Shown here piece after piece: positions 47,505 to 55,551 of a DNA stretch of 64,000 nucleotides (positions within the stretch are counted from its first letter, which is position 1; each line of letters begins with the position of its first letter). The stretch lies in the NCBI GenBank assembly GCA_963719805.1, contig CAVRDF010000009.1, positions 682,001 through 746,000 of the forward strand, given 5' to 3'. The position numbers and the translations under genes are program-made. The DNA comes from JAMXLO01 sp963719805 (GTDB lineage Bacteria > Pseudomonadota > Alphaproteobacteria > Acetobacterales > Acetobacteraceae). The notes beneath the pieces were generated by a model that ran no database searches, was not told where the DNA came from, and saw only the letters and a list, made by a program, of their open reading frames with translations.

Positions 47505-48164
47505 TCAGTCGCGATCAGGAGCGCCAAGCGGGAAGAAGTGCCGATAGGGGCGCGCGTCGTCGATGCAGCGGGCAAACGAAGGACGCGCAAGCAGGCGTGC
47601 GCGATACGCTTTCAGGGTGGCATGACCTTCGCCGATCGGATGGACCCAGTCGGCATAGAATAGTGCAGGTGCTGCCGCTGCGTCGGCCAGCGTGAAGGCC
47701 TCACCGGCTGCCCAGTGCCGCCCGGCCACCATCTGATCGAGCCAGGCGTAGATCGTATCGAGCGCGGTGTGAGCCTGCGCGGCACCGTAGGCATCGCGCG
47801 ATGCTTCGGGACGGCGCGCATCAAAGACGATAGCCTGCATTGGAGCCATTACGTGGCTGTCGAACACGCGGTCGAGCATCCGTATTGGCGCTGCAGCCTT
47901 TGGGTCTGCCGGAATCAGCGGCACCGGGCCAGGGTGGAACGCCGCAAGGTGTTCGATGATCGCGCTGGTTTCGAACACCGTCGCGGCGCCGTCGACCAAT
48001 AACGGGAACCGGGCGACCGGCCAGCGCCGTGCCAGCTCCGCGGTGTTTTCCGGATGATCGGGATCGAGTATGCGGAATTCGAACGGCGTCTCGTTCTCGT
48101 ACAGCGCGATGAGCGCTTTCATCGTGTAGGACGAAAACGGATGGCCAAAGAGCTGCAGGCTCAT
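47505..48164 (-). CDS. Glutathione S-transferase family protein
   Basis: A 219-residue two-domain protein. The thioredoxin-like N-domain is LQLFGHPFSSYTMKALIALY, with the cis-proline segment RFPLLVDGAATVFETSAII; the helical domain carries HWAAGEAFTLADAAAAPALF. Last gene of a four- to five-gene detoxification cluster; its ATG overlaps the stop of the VOC gene. Substrate unknown. Confidence 0.88.
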   Translation of the reverse strand: MSLQLFGHPFSSYTMKALIALYENETPFEFRILDPDHPENTAELARRWPVARFPLLVDGAATVFETSAIIEHLAAFHPGPVPLIPADPKAAAPIRMLDRVFDSHVMAPMQAIVFDARRPEASRDAYGAAQAHTALDTIYAWLDQMVAGRHWAAGEAFTLADAAAAPALFYADWVHPIGEGHATLKAYRARLLARPSFARCIDDARPYRHFFPLGAPDRD

Positions 48165-48658
48165 GCGGCCGGCGTTCCAGCGCGAGCCCGTTCGATCGCG
48201 GCTATGTCGATCCGCTTCATGGTCATCATTGCATCCATGGCGCGCTTTGCCGCGGCTCTGTCGGGGTTTGCCATGGCGCTGAGAAGCGCGCGGGGGACGA
48301 TTTGCCAGGAGAGCCCGAACTTGTCCTTGCACCAGCCACACTGCGACTCTTCGCCGCCGTTTTCGACGATCGCATTCCAGTAGCGGTCGGTCTCATCCTG
48401 GCTGTCAGTATAAACCTGGAAGCTGACCGCCTCGCTGAATTTGAAGTGCGGTCCAGCATTCAATCCGACGAATGGCATGCCCAGTATGGTGAATTCGACC
48501 GTGAGTTCATGTCCCTCCTTGCCGCCAGGATAGTCAGACGGCGCGTTGAGATGGGTGTCCACATGGCTGTCAGGAAATGTTGCGGCGTAGAATTCGGCCG
48601 CCTTGCGCGCCTGGCCATGATCAAACCACAGGCAGGTGGCAATCTTGTTCTGGGTCAT
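48161..48658 (-). CDS. VOC-family protein (PhnB-like, 3-demethylubiquinone methyltransferase-type fold)
   Basis: A 165-residue glyoxalase-superfamily protein with KIATCLWFDHGQARKAAEFY, TVEFTILGMPFVGLNAGPHF and CGWCKDKFGLSWQIVP, the PhnB/YjdN-like layout. Starts MTQNKIATC at 48658. Overlaps the downstream GST by four bases. Such proteins often sit with AHSA1 and ArsR genes, as here. The enzymatic role is not established for the family. Confidence 0.87.
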   Translation of the reverse strand: MTQNKIATCLWFDHGQARKAAEFYAATFPDSHVDTHLNAPSDYPGGKEGHELTVEFTILGMPFVGLNAGPHFKFSEAVSFQVYTDSQDETDRYWNAIVENGGEESQCGWCKDKFGLSWQIVPRALLSAMANPDRAAAKRAMDAMMTMKRIDIAAIERARAGTPAA

Positions 48659-48671
48659 GTCGATATTCCTT

Positions 48672-49316
48672 TCATGCCGCCGGCGCGTCGAATGTCGCCA
48701 TATGATCGGCCATTGCCTTCTTGTGTGCCGGCCGGCCTTCGCCGCGCGCAACATAAGCGGCGAGCCGAGGGAAGCCGGCGAGTTCGCCAGTGCCACGCAG
48801 CCCACCCAACACTGAGATCATCATGAGATCGCCAATGGTGAATTCGTTCCCATCCAGCCAGACGTTGTCGCCGAGCGCCGCTTCCAGGTCGGCGAGCCGT
48901 GTTTTCAGGTCTGCCACCACCTTGACGTGGCGCGCTTTGGACCATTCGCGATCCGCCTCGAAAAGGTCATTCATCGCGAGTGCCATGACGTAGGGCTCGA
49001 CAGAATTCAGTGCCGCCGCCAGCCATTGCAGCGCTTGCATGCGCGCGGCGGGCTCCGCCGGAATAAGCTTGCCGGCGCGTTCGGCAATGCGCAGCACGAT
49101 CGCGCCCGACTTAAAAATCGCAACCTCGTCGTCGCGATACGTCGGCACCTGTCCGAATGGCTGGTAACGGCGATGTTCGGGCGTTTTTGAATTGGTGATC
49201 AGGTTCACGTCGTAGCGTTGGCCAACTTCCTCGAAGGCCCAGCGCGGGCGCAGGTCGCGAACAAAGCCGCGGGCGAATTCAGGGACCCAACCGAAGGTGG
49301 TGATCGTGGGATTCAT
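48672..49316 (-). CDS. Glutathione S-transferase family protein
   Basis: A 214-residue GST-like protein: N-domain TITTFGWVPEFARGFVRDLR (no obvious catalytic Ser/Tyr of classical type), FGQVPTYRDDEVAIFKSGAI, and C-domain WLDGNEFTIGDLMMISVLGG. Thirteen bases before the VOC gene. It belongs to the ArsR-AHSA1-GST-VOC-GST operon. It is only distantly related to the GST at 47505. Confidence 0.85.
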   Translation of the reverse strand: MNPTITTFGWVPEFARGFVRDLRPRWAFEEVGQRYDVNLITNSKTPEHRRYQPFGQVPTYRDDEVAIFKSGAIVLRIAERAGKLIPAEPAARMQALQWLAAALNSVEPYVMALAMNDLFEADREWSKARHVKVVADLKTRLADLEAALGDNVWLDGNEFTIGDLMMISVLGGLRGTGELAGFPRLAAYVARGEGRPAHKKAMADHMATFDAPAA

Positions 49317-49391
49317 GGCATGATCTCGCTTGCTGATCTGAAAGAGTGCATGAGGCTGCAGAGCCATCGACCGAATGTGCGAACCTCTGTC

Positions 49392-49838
49392 TCAGGTCCG
49401 ATCGTTGGTGAAATGGCGCACCAGCTTGTCGAGGGCGCCGTTCCAACCCTGCTCGTGGCTGGCGCGAGACGCCTCGGATTGCAGGCGCGAATGAGTGAAG
49501 GTGAGCTCGGTTCCGGTATCGATGGGCCGCAGATCGATCTCGACACGCGATTCCTCGCCTGCCTCGTCGGGCTCCCCGCCGCCGCTCCAACGCCAGCTCA
49601 TGACCACACGCAGCGGCTTGGCGACTTCGATATACTGGCCGGCGCATTCATGCTCCGTGCCGTCAAGCATCTGGAACCGTACCTTGAACCGGCCGCCCAC
49701 GCGGGTATCGGATTCGGCGAAGAGTACCGGTCCCGCGTCGGGACCCCACCAGCTCGCCATACCGTCGGCTGTGGTCAAAGCATCGAAAACAATCGAGGGG
49801 CGTGCCGCGATCCGGCGCACCAGGGTCAGGCTCGTCAC
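49392..49838 (-). CDS. AHSA1/SRPBCC domain protein
   Basis: A 148-residue START-like domain of the AHSA1 family: RRIAARPSIVFDALTTADGM, ASWWGPDAGPV, GGRFKVRFQMLDGTEHECAG and the C-terminal HEQGWNGALDKLVRHF. The start is GTG at 49838, overlapping the ArsR stop (GTGA). This ArsR-AHSA1 pairing is common and is thought to respond to a small hydrophobic ligand. Confidence 0.9.
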   Translation of the reverse strand: MTSLTLVRRIAARPSIVFDALTTADGMASWWGPDAGPVLFAESDTRVGGRFKVRFQMLDGTEHECAGQYIEVAKPLRVVMSWRWSGGGEPDEAGEESRVEIDLRPIDTGTELTFTHSRLQSEASRASHEQGWNGALDKLVRHFTNDRT

Positions 49839-50206
49839 GTTGCATGCTCCCCGGCGCCGGTGCCTGCCGCCTTCGCTTCCTCTGCCTCCGCGTAGGCAGC
49901 AAGCCGGTCGAGACTCACCGACCAAAAGCGTTCGTATCGGCGCAGCCAGTCCATCGCCTGTGCCATGGGCTCGGGCGCGAGGCGCACCGCGACGATCCGT
50001 CCCTTCTTCGAACGGCTGATCAGTCCTGCGGCGCTCAGCACATCAAGGTGCTTCATCACCGCGGGAAGCTTGATCGTAAAGGGACGCGCGAGTTCGCCGA
50101 TCGACACGCTGTCGTCCAACGCCAGACGCGCCAGGATCTCCCGGCGCGTCGGGTCAACGAGCGCCGCGAATGTCCTGTCCAGTTGCGATCCCGAAAACTT
50201 CACCAT
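49835..50206 (-). CDS. ArsR-family transcriptional regulator
   Basis: A 123-residue winged-helix regulator: LDRTFAALVDPTRREILARL, SIGELARPFTIKLPAVMKHL (recognition helix) and AAGLISRSKKGRIVAVRLAP. No metal-binding cysteine pair is seen, so it is probably not a metal sensor. ATG 50206 (MVKFSGSQL) sits inside a perfect 10-bp inverted repeat, and a promoter just upstream predicts a leaderless message. It likely represses its own operon (49838-47505). A TTG at 50242 would add 12 residues but would overlap the promoter. Confidence 0.9.
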   Translation of the reverse strand: MVKFSGSQLDRTFAALVDPTRREILARLALDDSVSIGELARPFTIKLPAVMKHLDVLSAAGLISRSKKGRIVAVRLAPEPMAQAMDWLRRYERFWSVSLDRLAAYAEAEEAKAAGTGAGEHAT

Positions 50207-50218
50207 GTGGTGAAGTTT
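50195..50218. promoter_or_regulatory. Palindromic operator over the arsR start codon
   Basis: Two perfect 10-bp arms, AAACTTCACC and GGTGAAGTTT, separated by four bases (ATGT). The arsR ATG (50206-50204 on the minus strand) lies at its centre and the predicted -10 hexamer at its edge. The size and symmetry suit an ArsR dimer. Seen directly; role inferred. Confidence 0.7.
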
Positions 50219-50242
50219 CGTGCCGGCACTGCGCTGTGTCAA
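50214..50242 (-). promoter_or_regulatory. Promoter of the arsR operon
   Basis: A consensus -35 TTGACA (50242-50237), 17-base spacer and a weak -10 GAAACT (50219-50214). The start site would fall within a base or two of the arsR ATG, so the transcript would be leaderless. Confidence 0.5.
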
Positions 50243-50331
50243 GGGCGAGCGCGTGACCTGGCATCAAACAGAGGTGACACCCCGATAGGCGTAAACCATA
50301 AGAGTTTGGCTCGATCGCAAGGAGCCTCAAC

Positions 50332-51420
50332 GTGGCGAAGCCAGTCGAGATCAAGACCGTCGCGATCGGCCTCCAGGGAGGCGGGTCTCACTGCGCTTTC
50401 TCCTGGGGTGTGCTCGACGCGTTGCTGGAAGAGGTTGATCAAGGTCAGCTCAAGATCGCTGCGATCAGTGGCGCGAGCGGTGGCGCGCTTAACGCCGCGA
50501 TTTGCGCGTATGGACTGCACAAAAGCGCAAGAGAGGCACGGGAGCTACTCAGGAAGTTCTGGATCTCCGTATCCGAGCAGTCGCTCTGGCCGGTGAACCC
50601 GCTACGGAACATGTTACCCGAGGACGCGCCGAGCCGATGGAATGTCGATCTCGATCCGCTGGCAATCGGCCTTGGCATGGCCGAACAAATCACCTCGCCC
50701 TATCTGAACCCCTGGGGCTCGCACAACATACTCCGGGCACTGCTGGGTCACGTGATTCCGGACGTCAGTGCGTTCGTTGCACGCGAAAGCAATGCGCCCA
50801 AGCTCTTCATCAGTGCGACCGCCGTTGACCGGACGGCGCTGCGCATTTTCGGCCCCGGGGAGATCACGATCAACTCACTGCTGGCCTCCGCCTGTCTACC
50901 AACGTTCTTCCAGGCCATCACGATTGATGGAACGCCGTATTGGGATGGAGGCTACCTCGCGAACCCGGCTTTGAATCCGCTGCTGGATTACGCCGATGAT
51001 CTACTGACTGTCCTGGTCGATCCGCTCGACGTGAAGGGCGGGCCCCCGGTAACGCCACGGCAGATCGTCAATCGCATCAACGAGGTCAGTTTCAACGCAT
51101 CCTGGATCCTGGAGATCCGGCAGATCGAGCTTATCAACAAGCTTTACCGCGACGGCTTCCTGCAAGGCAGCAAATACCGGGAGAAGCGCCTGCATCTGAT
51201 CAGGAATGATGAATTCATGGAGGCGATCGGTGCCACGTCGAAGATCGTACCTTCGCGTGATTTCCTGCTTGCATTGCACCAGGTGGGCAGGGTGACAGCG
51301 AAGGAGTGGATTGCCAGAAATTTCGGCAAGATCGGCATCGCTTCGAGCTTCGACATAAACGGCGAGGTCGCATCGCGGCTGAAGGGGTCGCGTCAGTCCG
51401 TTGCCGGACTAGGGTCTTGA
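50332..51420 (+). CDS. Patatin-like phospholipase
   Basis: A 362-residue serine lipase of the patatin family. Glycine-rich oxyanion loop GLQGGGSHCAFSWG at residues 13-26, nucleophile S49 in GASGG, and catalytic aspartate D205 in WDGGY. The remainder (LLTVLVDPLDVKGGPPVTPR onwards) lacks a transmembrane segment, so it is a cytosolic or peripheral lipid hydrolase. The start is GTG 50332 after AAGGAG. Convergent genes absent; likely monocistronic. Confidence 0.9.
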   Translation: MAKPVEIKTVAIGLQGGGSHCAFSWGVLDALLEEVDQGQLKIAAISGASGGALNAAICAYGLHKSAREARELLRKFWISVSEQSLWPVNPLRNMLPEDAPSRWNVDLDPLAIGLGMAEQITSPYLNPWGSHNILRALLGHVIPDVSAFVARESNAPKLFISATAVDRTALRIFGPGEITINSLLASACLPTFFQAITIDGTPYWDGGYLANPALNPLLDYADDLLTVLVDPLDVKGGPPVTPRQIVNRINEVSFNASWILEIRQIELINKLYRDGFLQGSKYREKRLHLIRNDEFMEAIGATSKIVPSRDFLLALHQVGRVTAKEWIARNFGKIGIASSFDINGEVASRLKGSRQSVAGLGS

Positions 51421-51525
51421 GACGCACGCCCTGGATACGGCTGGCGCCGTCACGATGCGCATGCGGACTGCACGCATCGCTGGTTCAAATATGGCTAAGC
51501 TGCCGTTCAGTTTTGGGGGAACGTC

Positions 51526-53335
51526 ATGAAGCTTGCTCGCAGATCGCTGCTGGGAGGTTTGGGTGCAGCGGCGCTGCAGCCGATTGATGTGACGAACGCA
51601 GCGGTTGCACGAGCCGCGAAGCCGCGCGTCCGCCCCGGTGATCCGAGCTGGCCGTCACCCGCGACGTGGCAACAACTCAATCGTGATGTCGGGGGACGCC
51701 TTATCAAGGTCAGCCCGCTGTTTGCGCCATGCGAAACGAGACCAGACAGCACGAGCTGCAAGGATCTGCTGCAAGATCTTCGGAACCCTTACTTCATTGG
51801 GGAGCAGCCGGCGGGAACCGAGAGTTCCGGCTGGCTCGATGCCTGGCAGTCCGCTCCCAGCGCGTACGCCGTCCCAGCCCATAGGACCTGGCGACGTTGT
51901 TGCCGCGGTCAGATTTGCCCGCGCGCATCGCCTGCGCCTGGTGGTAAAGGGCGGCGGGCACTCCTATCTCGGCGGCTCCAATGCGCCAGACTCGCTGCTG
52001 ATCTGGATGCGGCAGATGGACACGATCACGTTGCACGATCATTTCGTGCCGACTGGCTGCGCCGGACGACAACCAGGGCTGCCAGCCGTTTCGGTCGGCA
52101 CCGGAGCGCGCTGGCTCCCGGTCTACAACGCGGTAACGACCAAGGCCGGACGATATGTGCAAGGCGGTGGCTGCACCACAGTTGGTGTTGCGGGACACGT
52201 GCTCGGCAACGGCTTTGGCAGCTTTTCGAAACGGTATGGCGCAGCGGGCGCAGCGCTGTTGGAAGCAGAGATCGTGACCGCCGATGGCATGGTGCATATC
52301 ACCAATGCCTGCAGCGACCCGGATCTGTTCTGGGCGCTGAAGGGCGGCGGAAGTTGCAGCTACGGCGTGGTCACCCGTCTTACGCTACGCACCCGCGAAC
52401 TCGCCGACTTCGTCGGCATAGCATTCGGCGAAATCAAGGCGAATGGCGATGACGCATTCCGCAGACTGATCGCGCGTTTCACGGAGCTTTATGCCGCCAG
52501 TATGTTCAACCCGCACTGGGGCGAAAGCGTCGCGTTTGGAATGGACAACACGCTTGGCCTGCATCTGGTTTTCCACGATCTTTCCGAGGCGCAGGCGCGT
52601 GCGACGTTGCAGCCCTTGCTGGATTACGTCGCTGCGGCGAAGGCTGACTATTCGATGACCATGCCTGTGCAGATTGTCGCGGTGCCCGGTCGGCATTGGT
52701 GGGACCCGGAGTATCTCGTTAAGAACCTGCCCGCGGCATTGCTGAACGATCCGCGCCAGGGCGCACCCGATGTCAACGTCTGGTATGCGGGAGACGCCGG
52801 TCAGGTTGGTTGGTTCATTCACGGCTATGAATCGGCGTGGCTGCCGGCGAGCATGCTTGGCGCAGACGGCCGGGGCCGGCTCAACGAGATGCTGTTTGCA
52901 GCTTCGCGGCAGTGGTCTTTGGCCTTGCACTTCAACAAGGGTCTCGCCGGCGCGCCGGCCGATGCGATTGCCGCGGTGCGCGAGACGCCGATGAATCCAG
53001 CGGTCGCCGAGGCCTTCGCGCTCGCCATCATTGGTGCCGGCGGTCCTCCCGCCTATCCGGGGATGCCGAATGCGAGGCCGGACCTTGCGCTGGCGCGCCA
53101 GCGCGGCGCCGCGGTGTCTCGAGCGATCGGCGTGCTCCGGGACGCTGTGCCGGACGCGGGATCGTACGTGTCCGAGGCTAGCTTCTTCGATGCCGAGTGG
53201 CAGCGCCGGTCCTTTGGCGATAACTACAAACGCCTGTTGAGCATAAAAGAGCGTTACGATCCCGACGAACTATTCGTCACGCACCACGGCGTTGGCAGCG
53301 AGAGATGGAGCCAGGATGGCTTCACGCCGGCCTAA
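51526..53335 (+). pseudogene. Tat-exported FAD-linked oxidase, berberine-bridge-enzyme type, frame broken once
   Basis: A secreted flavoprotein of about 602 residues after repair. A Tat-like signal ARRSLLGGLGAAALQ opens it. The FAD_binding_4 domain has VVKGGGHSYLGGSNAPDS, whose histidine, and YVQGGGCTTVGVAGHVLG, whose cysteine, match the two covalent flavin attachments of berberine-bridge enzymes. The C-terminal BBE motif is RYDPDELFVTHHGVG. Frame breaks at 51886, where AGGACCTGG should read AGG then CCT. The bicovalent form usually means a high-potential oxidase of carbohydrates or alkaloid-like amines. Its substrate is unknown. Confidence 0.87.
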
Positions 53336-53475
53336 GCCGGCCATCGTTGCAGCGCGTAGAACGATTTGATCGCAAGAAGGTATGCTCTCTGTTGCGAGGC
53401 AAGGTCCATTGACACAACAAAATTGGCAAGAGCAACGTTGGGTGCCGGCACCGTACAAACGTATCATAGACAGAC

Positions 53476-54300
53476 GTGTCGGATAGACGGGGGAAAACCA
53501 GTGCCAATCGGATCAATCAGTTGCCGGGAATGGATTGGCCCCGTGGCATGAAAGTACTTTGGCTGACAGGTGCTGCGCTGCTTCTGATAGTTGCTCTGGT
53601 GACCTTCCAGACCGGTTATCGCAGCACGTATCAACAGGAACAGAGCAGTAGACAGCCTTCACCGGTGCCTCAAACGTCCAGCCGCCCAACGCCCACTCCC
53701 CAGCCTTCGAGTCCGCTCGATGAGGCACTGAAGAAATTCGTAAAGGGCAACATCGCCTTCAACAACCCTGAACAGATGCGAGTGGGCAACACTGGAGAAG
53801 TTCAGGCAGTCCTTTCCATCGATGTGCCGGTAAACGAACTTATGGACACCCTGACAGCGGCAGGAAAAAAGGAATCAGCGCTGTTGCAGGTGTCCGATCA
53901 TATGCAAGCGACATTGACCGGAGGTGGCGCCTTCGACGTGACACCCGCCGGTCCGCAATCCCAATGGATAAGCACGGCCGGAACCACAACGTGGCACTGG
54001 TTGGTGACGCCGAAGCTCACCGGCGAGCAATTCCTTACGCTCACGATGGATGCAATCATCACGATCGATGGTCAGAAGGATACGCGGAACGTCACGACGT
54101 TGACACGCCAGATCAATATTGAGGTCGCGCGTCCGCACAATAGTGACGAATGGTTTGCCTGGATTAAAGAGCGTGTCGAGGCAATCGGTTGGGTTTGGGG
54201 AATTGCCGTGGCTGTCGTCGGGGTGATGGTCGGGTTTTGGACCAGAATCAAACGATGGTTGCGGCCGGGCAGCAATGGTGACGCTGATCCGCCAGGCTAG
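53476..54300 (+). CDS. Hypothetical membrane-anchored protein with extracytoplasmic beta domain
   Basis: A 274-residue protein I cannot assign. Residues about 26-45 (KVLWLTGAALLLIVALVTFQ) form a membrane segment, then a Ser/Pro/Thr-rich linker (about 55-80), a beta-rich domain (GNIAFNNPEQMRVGNTGEVQ to TLTRQINIEVA), an amphipathic stretch and a second membrane segment at about 237-257 (WGIAVAVVGVMVGFW) with a basic tail. Both ends face the cytoplasm. The start is GTG 53476; ATG 53530 or 53548 are alternatives. It lies in a short accessory stretch before tRNA-Ser. Confidence 0.65.
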   Translation: MSDRRGKTSANRINQLPGMDWPRGMKVLWLTGAALLLIVALVTFQTGYRSTYQQEQSSRQPSPVPQTSSRPTPTPQPSSPLDEALKKFVKGNIAFNNPEQMRVGNTGEVQAVLSIDVPVNELMDTLTAAGKKESALLQVSDHMQATLTGGGAFDVTPAGPQSQWISTAGTTTWHWLVTPKLTGEQFLTLTMDAIITIDGQKDTRNVTTLTRQINIEVARPHNSDEWFAWIKERVEAIGWVWGIAVAVVGVMVGFWTRIKRWLRPGSNGDADPPG

Positions 54301-54335
54301 AAACGACGCGTCGCAGCCTTGAGCGGCTTAAGGGT

Positions 54336-54548
54336 TCACCATCCTCCAAACCAGATGCCGATCCCGTGGACGATTCCAACTGGAAAAAATGCGGCGGCGG
54401 TGATCATAAGCGGCCGCATCCCGTTCGCGGCGCAGAATACGATCGAAGTCAGCCAAGCCGAATAAGCAGTCATGCCAAGCAAGGCTAAAATGGCCAAGCT
54501 TGCGAGATCAATCGACCCGCTGTCCCGCCAAGTCATCCTAACCCCCAT
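54336..54548 (-). CDS. Small membrane protein, unknown function
   Basis: A 70-residue protein with two hydrophobic segments: IDLASLAILALLGMTAYSAW and PLMITAAAFFPVGIVHGIGI. No signal for cleavage, no family recognised. It is convergent with the preceding hypothetical gene. Its coding status rests on hydrophobic pattern and a plausible ATG at 54548. Confidence 0.5.
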   Translation of the reverse strand: MGVRMTWRDSGSIDLASLAILALLGMTAYSAWLTSIVFCAANGMRPLMITAAAFFPVGIVHGIGIWFGGW

Positions 54549-54654
54549 TGCAGCTCATCACCGATTACTGGACCCAGCTTAGCAGGCGCTTCGGGCAATT
54601 GGTGGTTGCGTCGGACGGCAAGACGGACGCCCATTTTGGTAACTACAGCACGAA

Positions 54655-54888
54655 TCAGCCAGCTGCCATTTCTCGTGTCGCCTTGATGGGTAGCCGCAGC
54701 ACCTTGCAAAGCGCGGACAGGTTCGCGTCGCGCGGCCGAACGCGATCAGTCTCCCAAAAATAGATGCTGCTCTGACTGACCCCAACCTGCTCGGCTACTT
54801 CGGCCACCGATAGACGACGCTTGATCCGAGCGTCACGCAGGTAATGAGCAAAATTGGGTTTACGGGGCACTGCACTTAACCTTTGCAT
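54655..54888 (-). CDS. XRE-family helix-turn-helix protein
   Basis: A 77-residue single-domain regulator: FAHYLRDARIKRRLSVAEVA, EQVGVSQSSIYFWETDRVRP and a C-terminal helix (SALCKVLRLPIKATREMA). This is a complete HTH_3 fold with the recognition helix SQSSIYFWE. No toxin or effector domain accompanies it. It lies 107 bases upstream of the small membrane protein on the same strand. Confidence 0.8.
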   Translation of the reverse strand: MQRLSAVPRKPNFAHYLRDARIKRRLSVAEVAEQVGVSQSSIYFWETDRVRPRDANLSALCKVLRLPIKATREMAAG

Positions 54889-55364
54889 CTTTCATTGCAG
54901 TACATAGTAGCGTTCAGCCGACTCGGCAAGGTTGTCCGCAGTCGAGCGCGCTCTGATAAATCCGTTAGCAGAACTATGAATGCACTCACAAATGCGATGC
55001 ATCGCAGGTTCGCAATATATTCCCGTTCATAAGGCAGCAAGCCGTCGTCTCGACACGGCGGCCGAAACGAACCCGGCCGATCTGCCAGCCCAACCAGGCA
55101 TCTGTTGCCGATTGCGCATTGGGGGGTCCTTCATTGCGCGCTCTGCGCACCGGGTAACCTCCGCACATCCTGCAACATTGCAATGTCGAGTAAGAGATCA
55201 GCGATCAGCGGCAATGGACTAGGATATGGTGCACGGCGCGCGCCATGATCCGGTCAGTGCGGGGCTATCCGCCGATCGGGCCAAGTGGCCAAAATTCAAA
55301 AGAGGATTGGTTAACGGGACGATGCCCAGAGGACCATCAAGGCCGTCTGGATCTCTCGATAAAA
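54889..55364. other. Intergenic stretch between the HTH gene and tRNA-Ser
   Basis: A 476-base gap with no convincing coding frame on either strand. It contains several A/T-rich patches unlike the flanks. I found no copy of the tRNA 3' end that would mark an integration site. Confidence 0.5.
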
Positions 55365-55457
55365 TGGCGGAGGGGATGAGATTCGAACTCACGATAGAGC
55401 TTGACACCCTATAACGGTTTAGCAAACCGCCGCCTTCAGCCACTCGGCCACCCCTCC
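55365..55457 (-). tRNA. tRNA-Ser (GCT anticodon)
   Basis: A 93-base tRNA gene on the minus strand including an encoded CCA. The acceptor stem pairs GGAGGGG with CCCCTCC and the discriminator is G. The D arm carries GCCGAGTGGCTGAAGGC, the anticodon loop is TTGCTAA (GCT), and the T loop is GTTCGAATC. The long variable arm is typical of serine tRNAs. It decodes AGC/AGU. Confidence 0.96.
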
Positions 55458-55469
55458 GCCGGGGTAAGC

Positions 55470-55492
55470 ATCCCCGGAACAGGCCCGGGGAT
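55470..55492 (-). terminator. Possible terminator hairpin after the binding-protein gene
   Basis: An 8-bp perfect stem (ATCCCCGG and CCGGGGAT) with a seven-base loop lies between the binding-protein stop and tRNA-Ser. The T run expected after an intrinsic terminator is missing on the minus strand, so it may be a processing or pause hairpin. Confidence 0.45.
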
Positions 55493-55551
55493 ATTCACGG
55501 CGTTTGCAGAGCGGTATCTAGGCTCTCCTCCAACCAGCGTCAAACGTTCCG

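Noticed and set aside
54889..55364. Attachment-site repeat of the tRNA-Ser 3' end
   Set aside because: No second copy of the tRNA terminal sequence is visible in the neighbouring 2 kb and no integrase is present.
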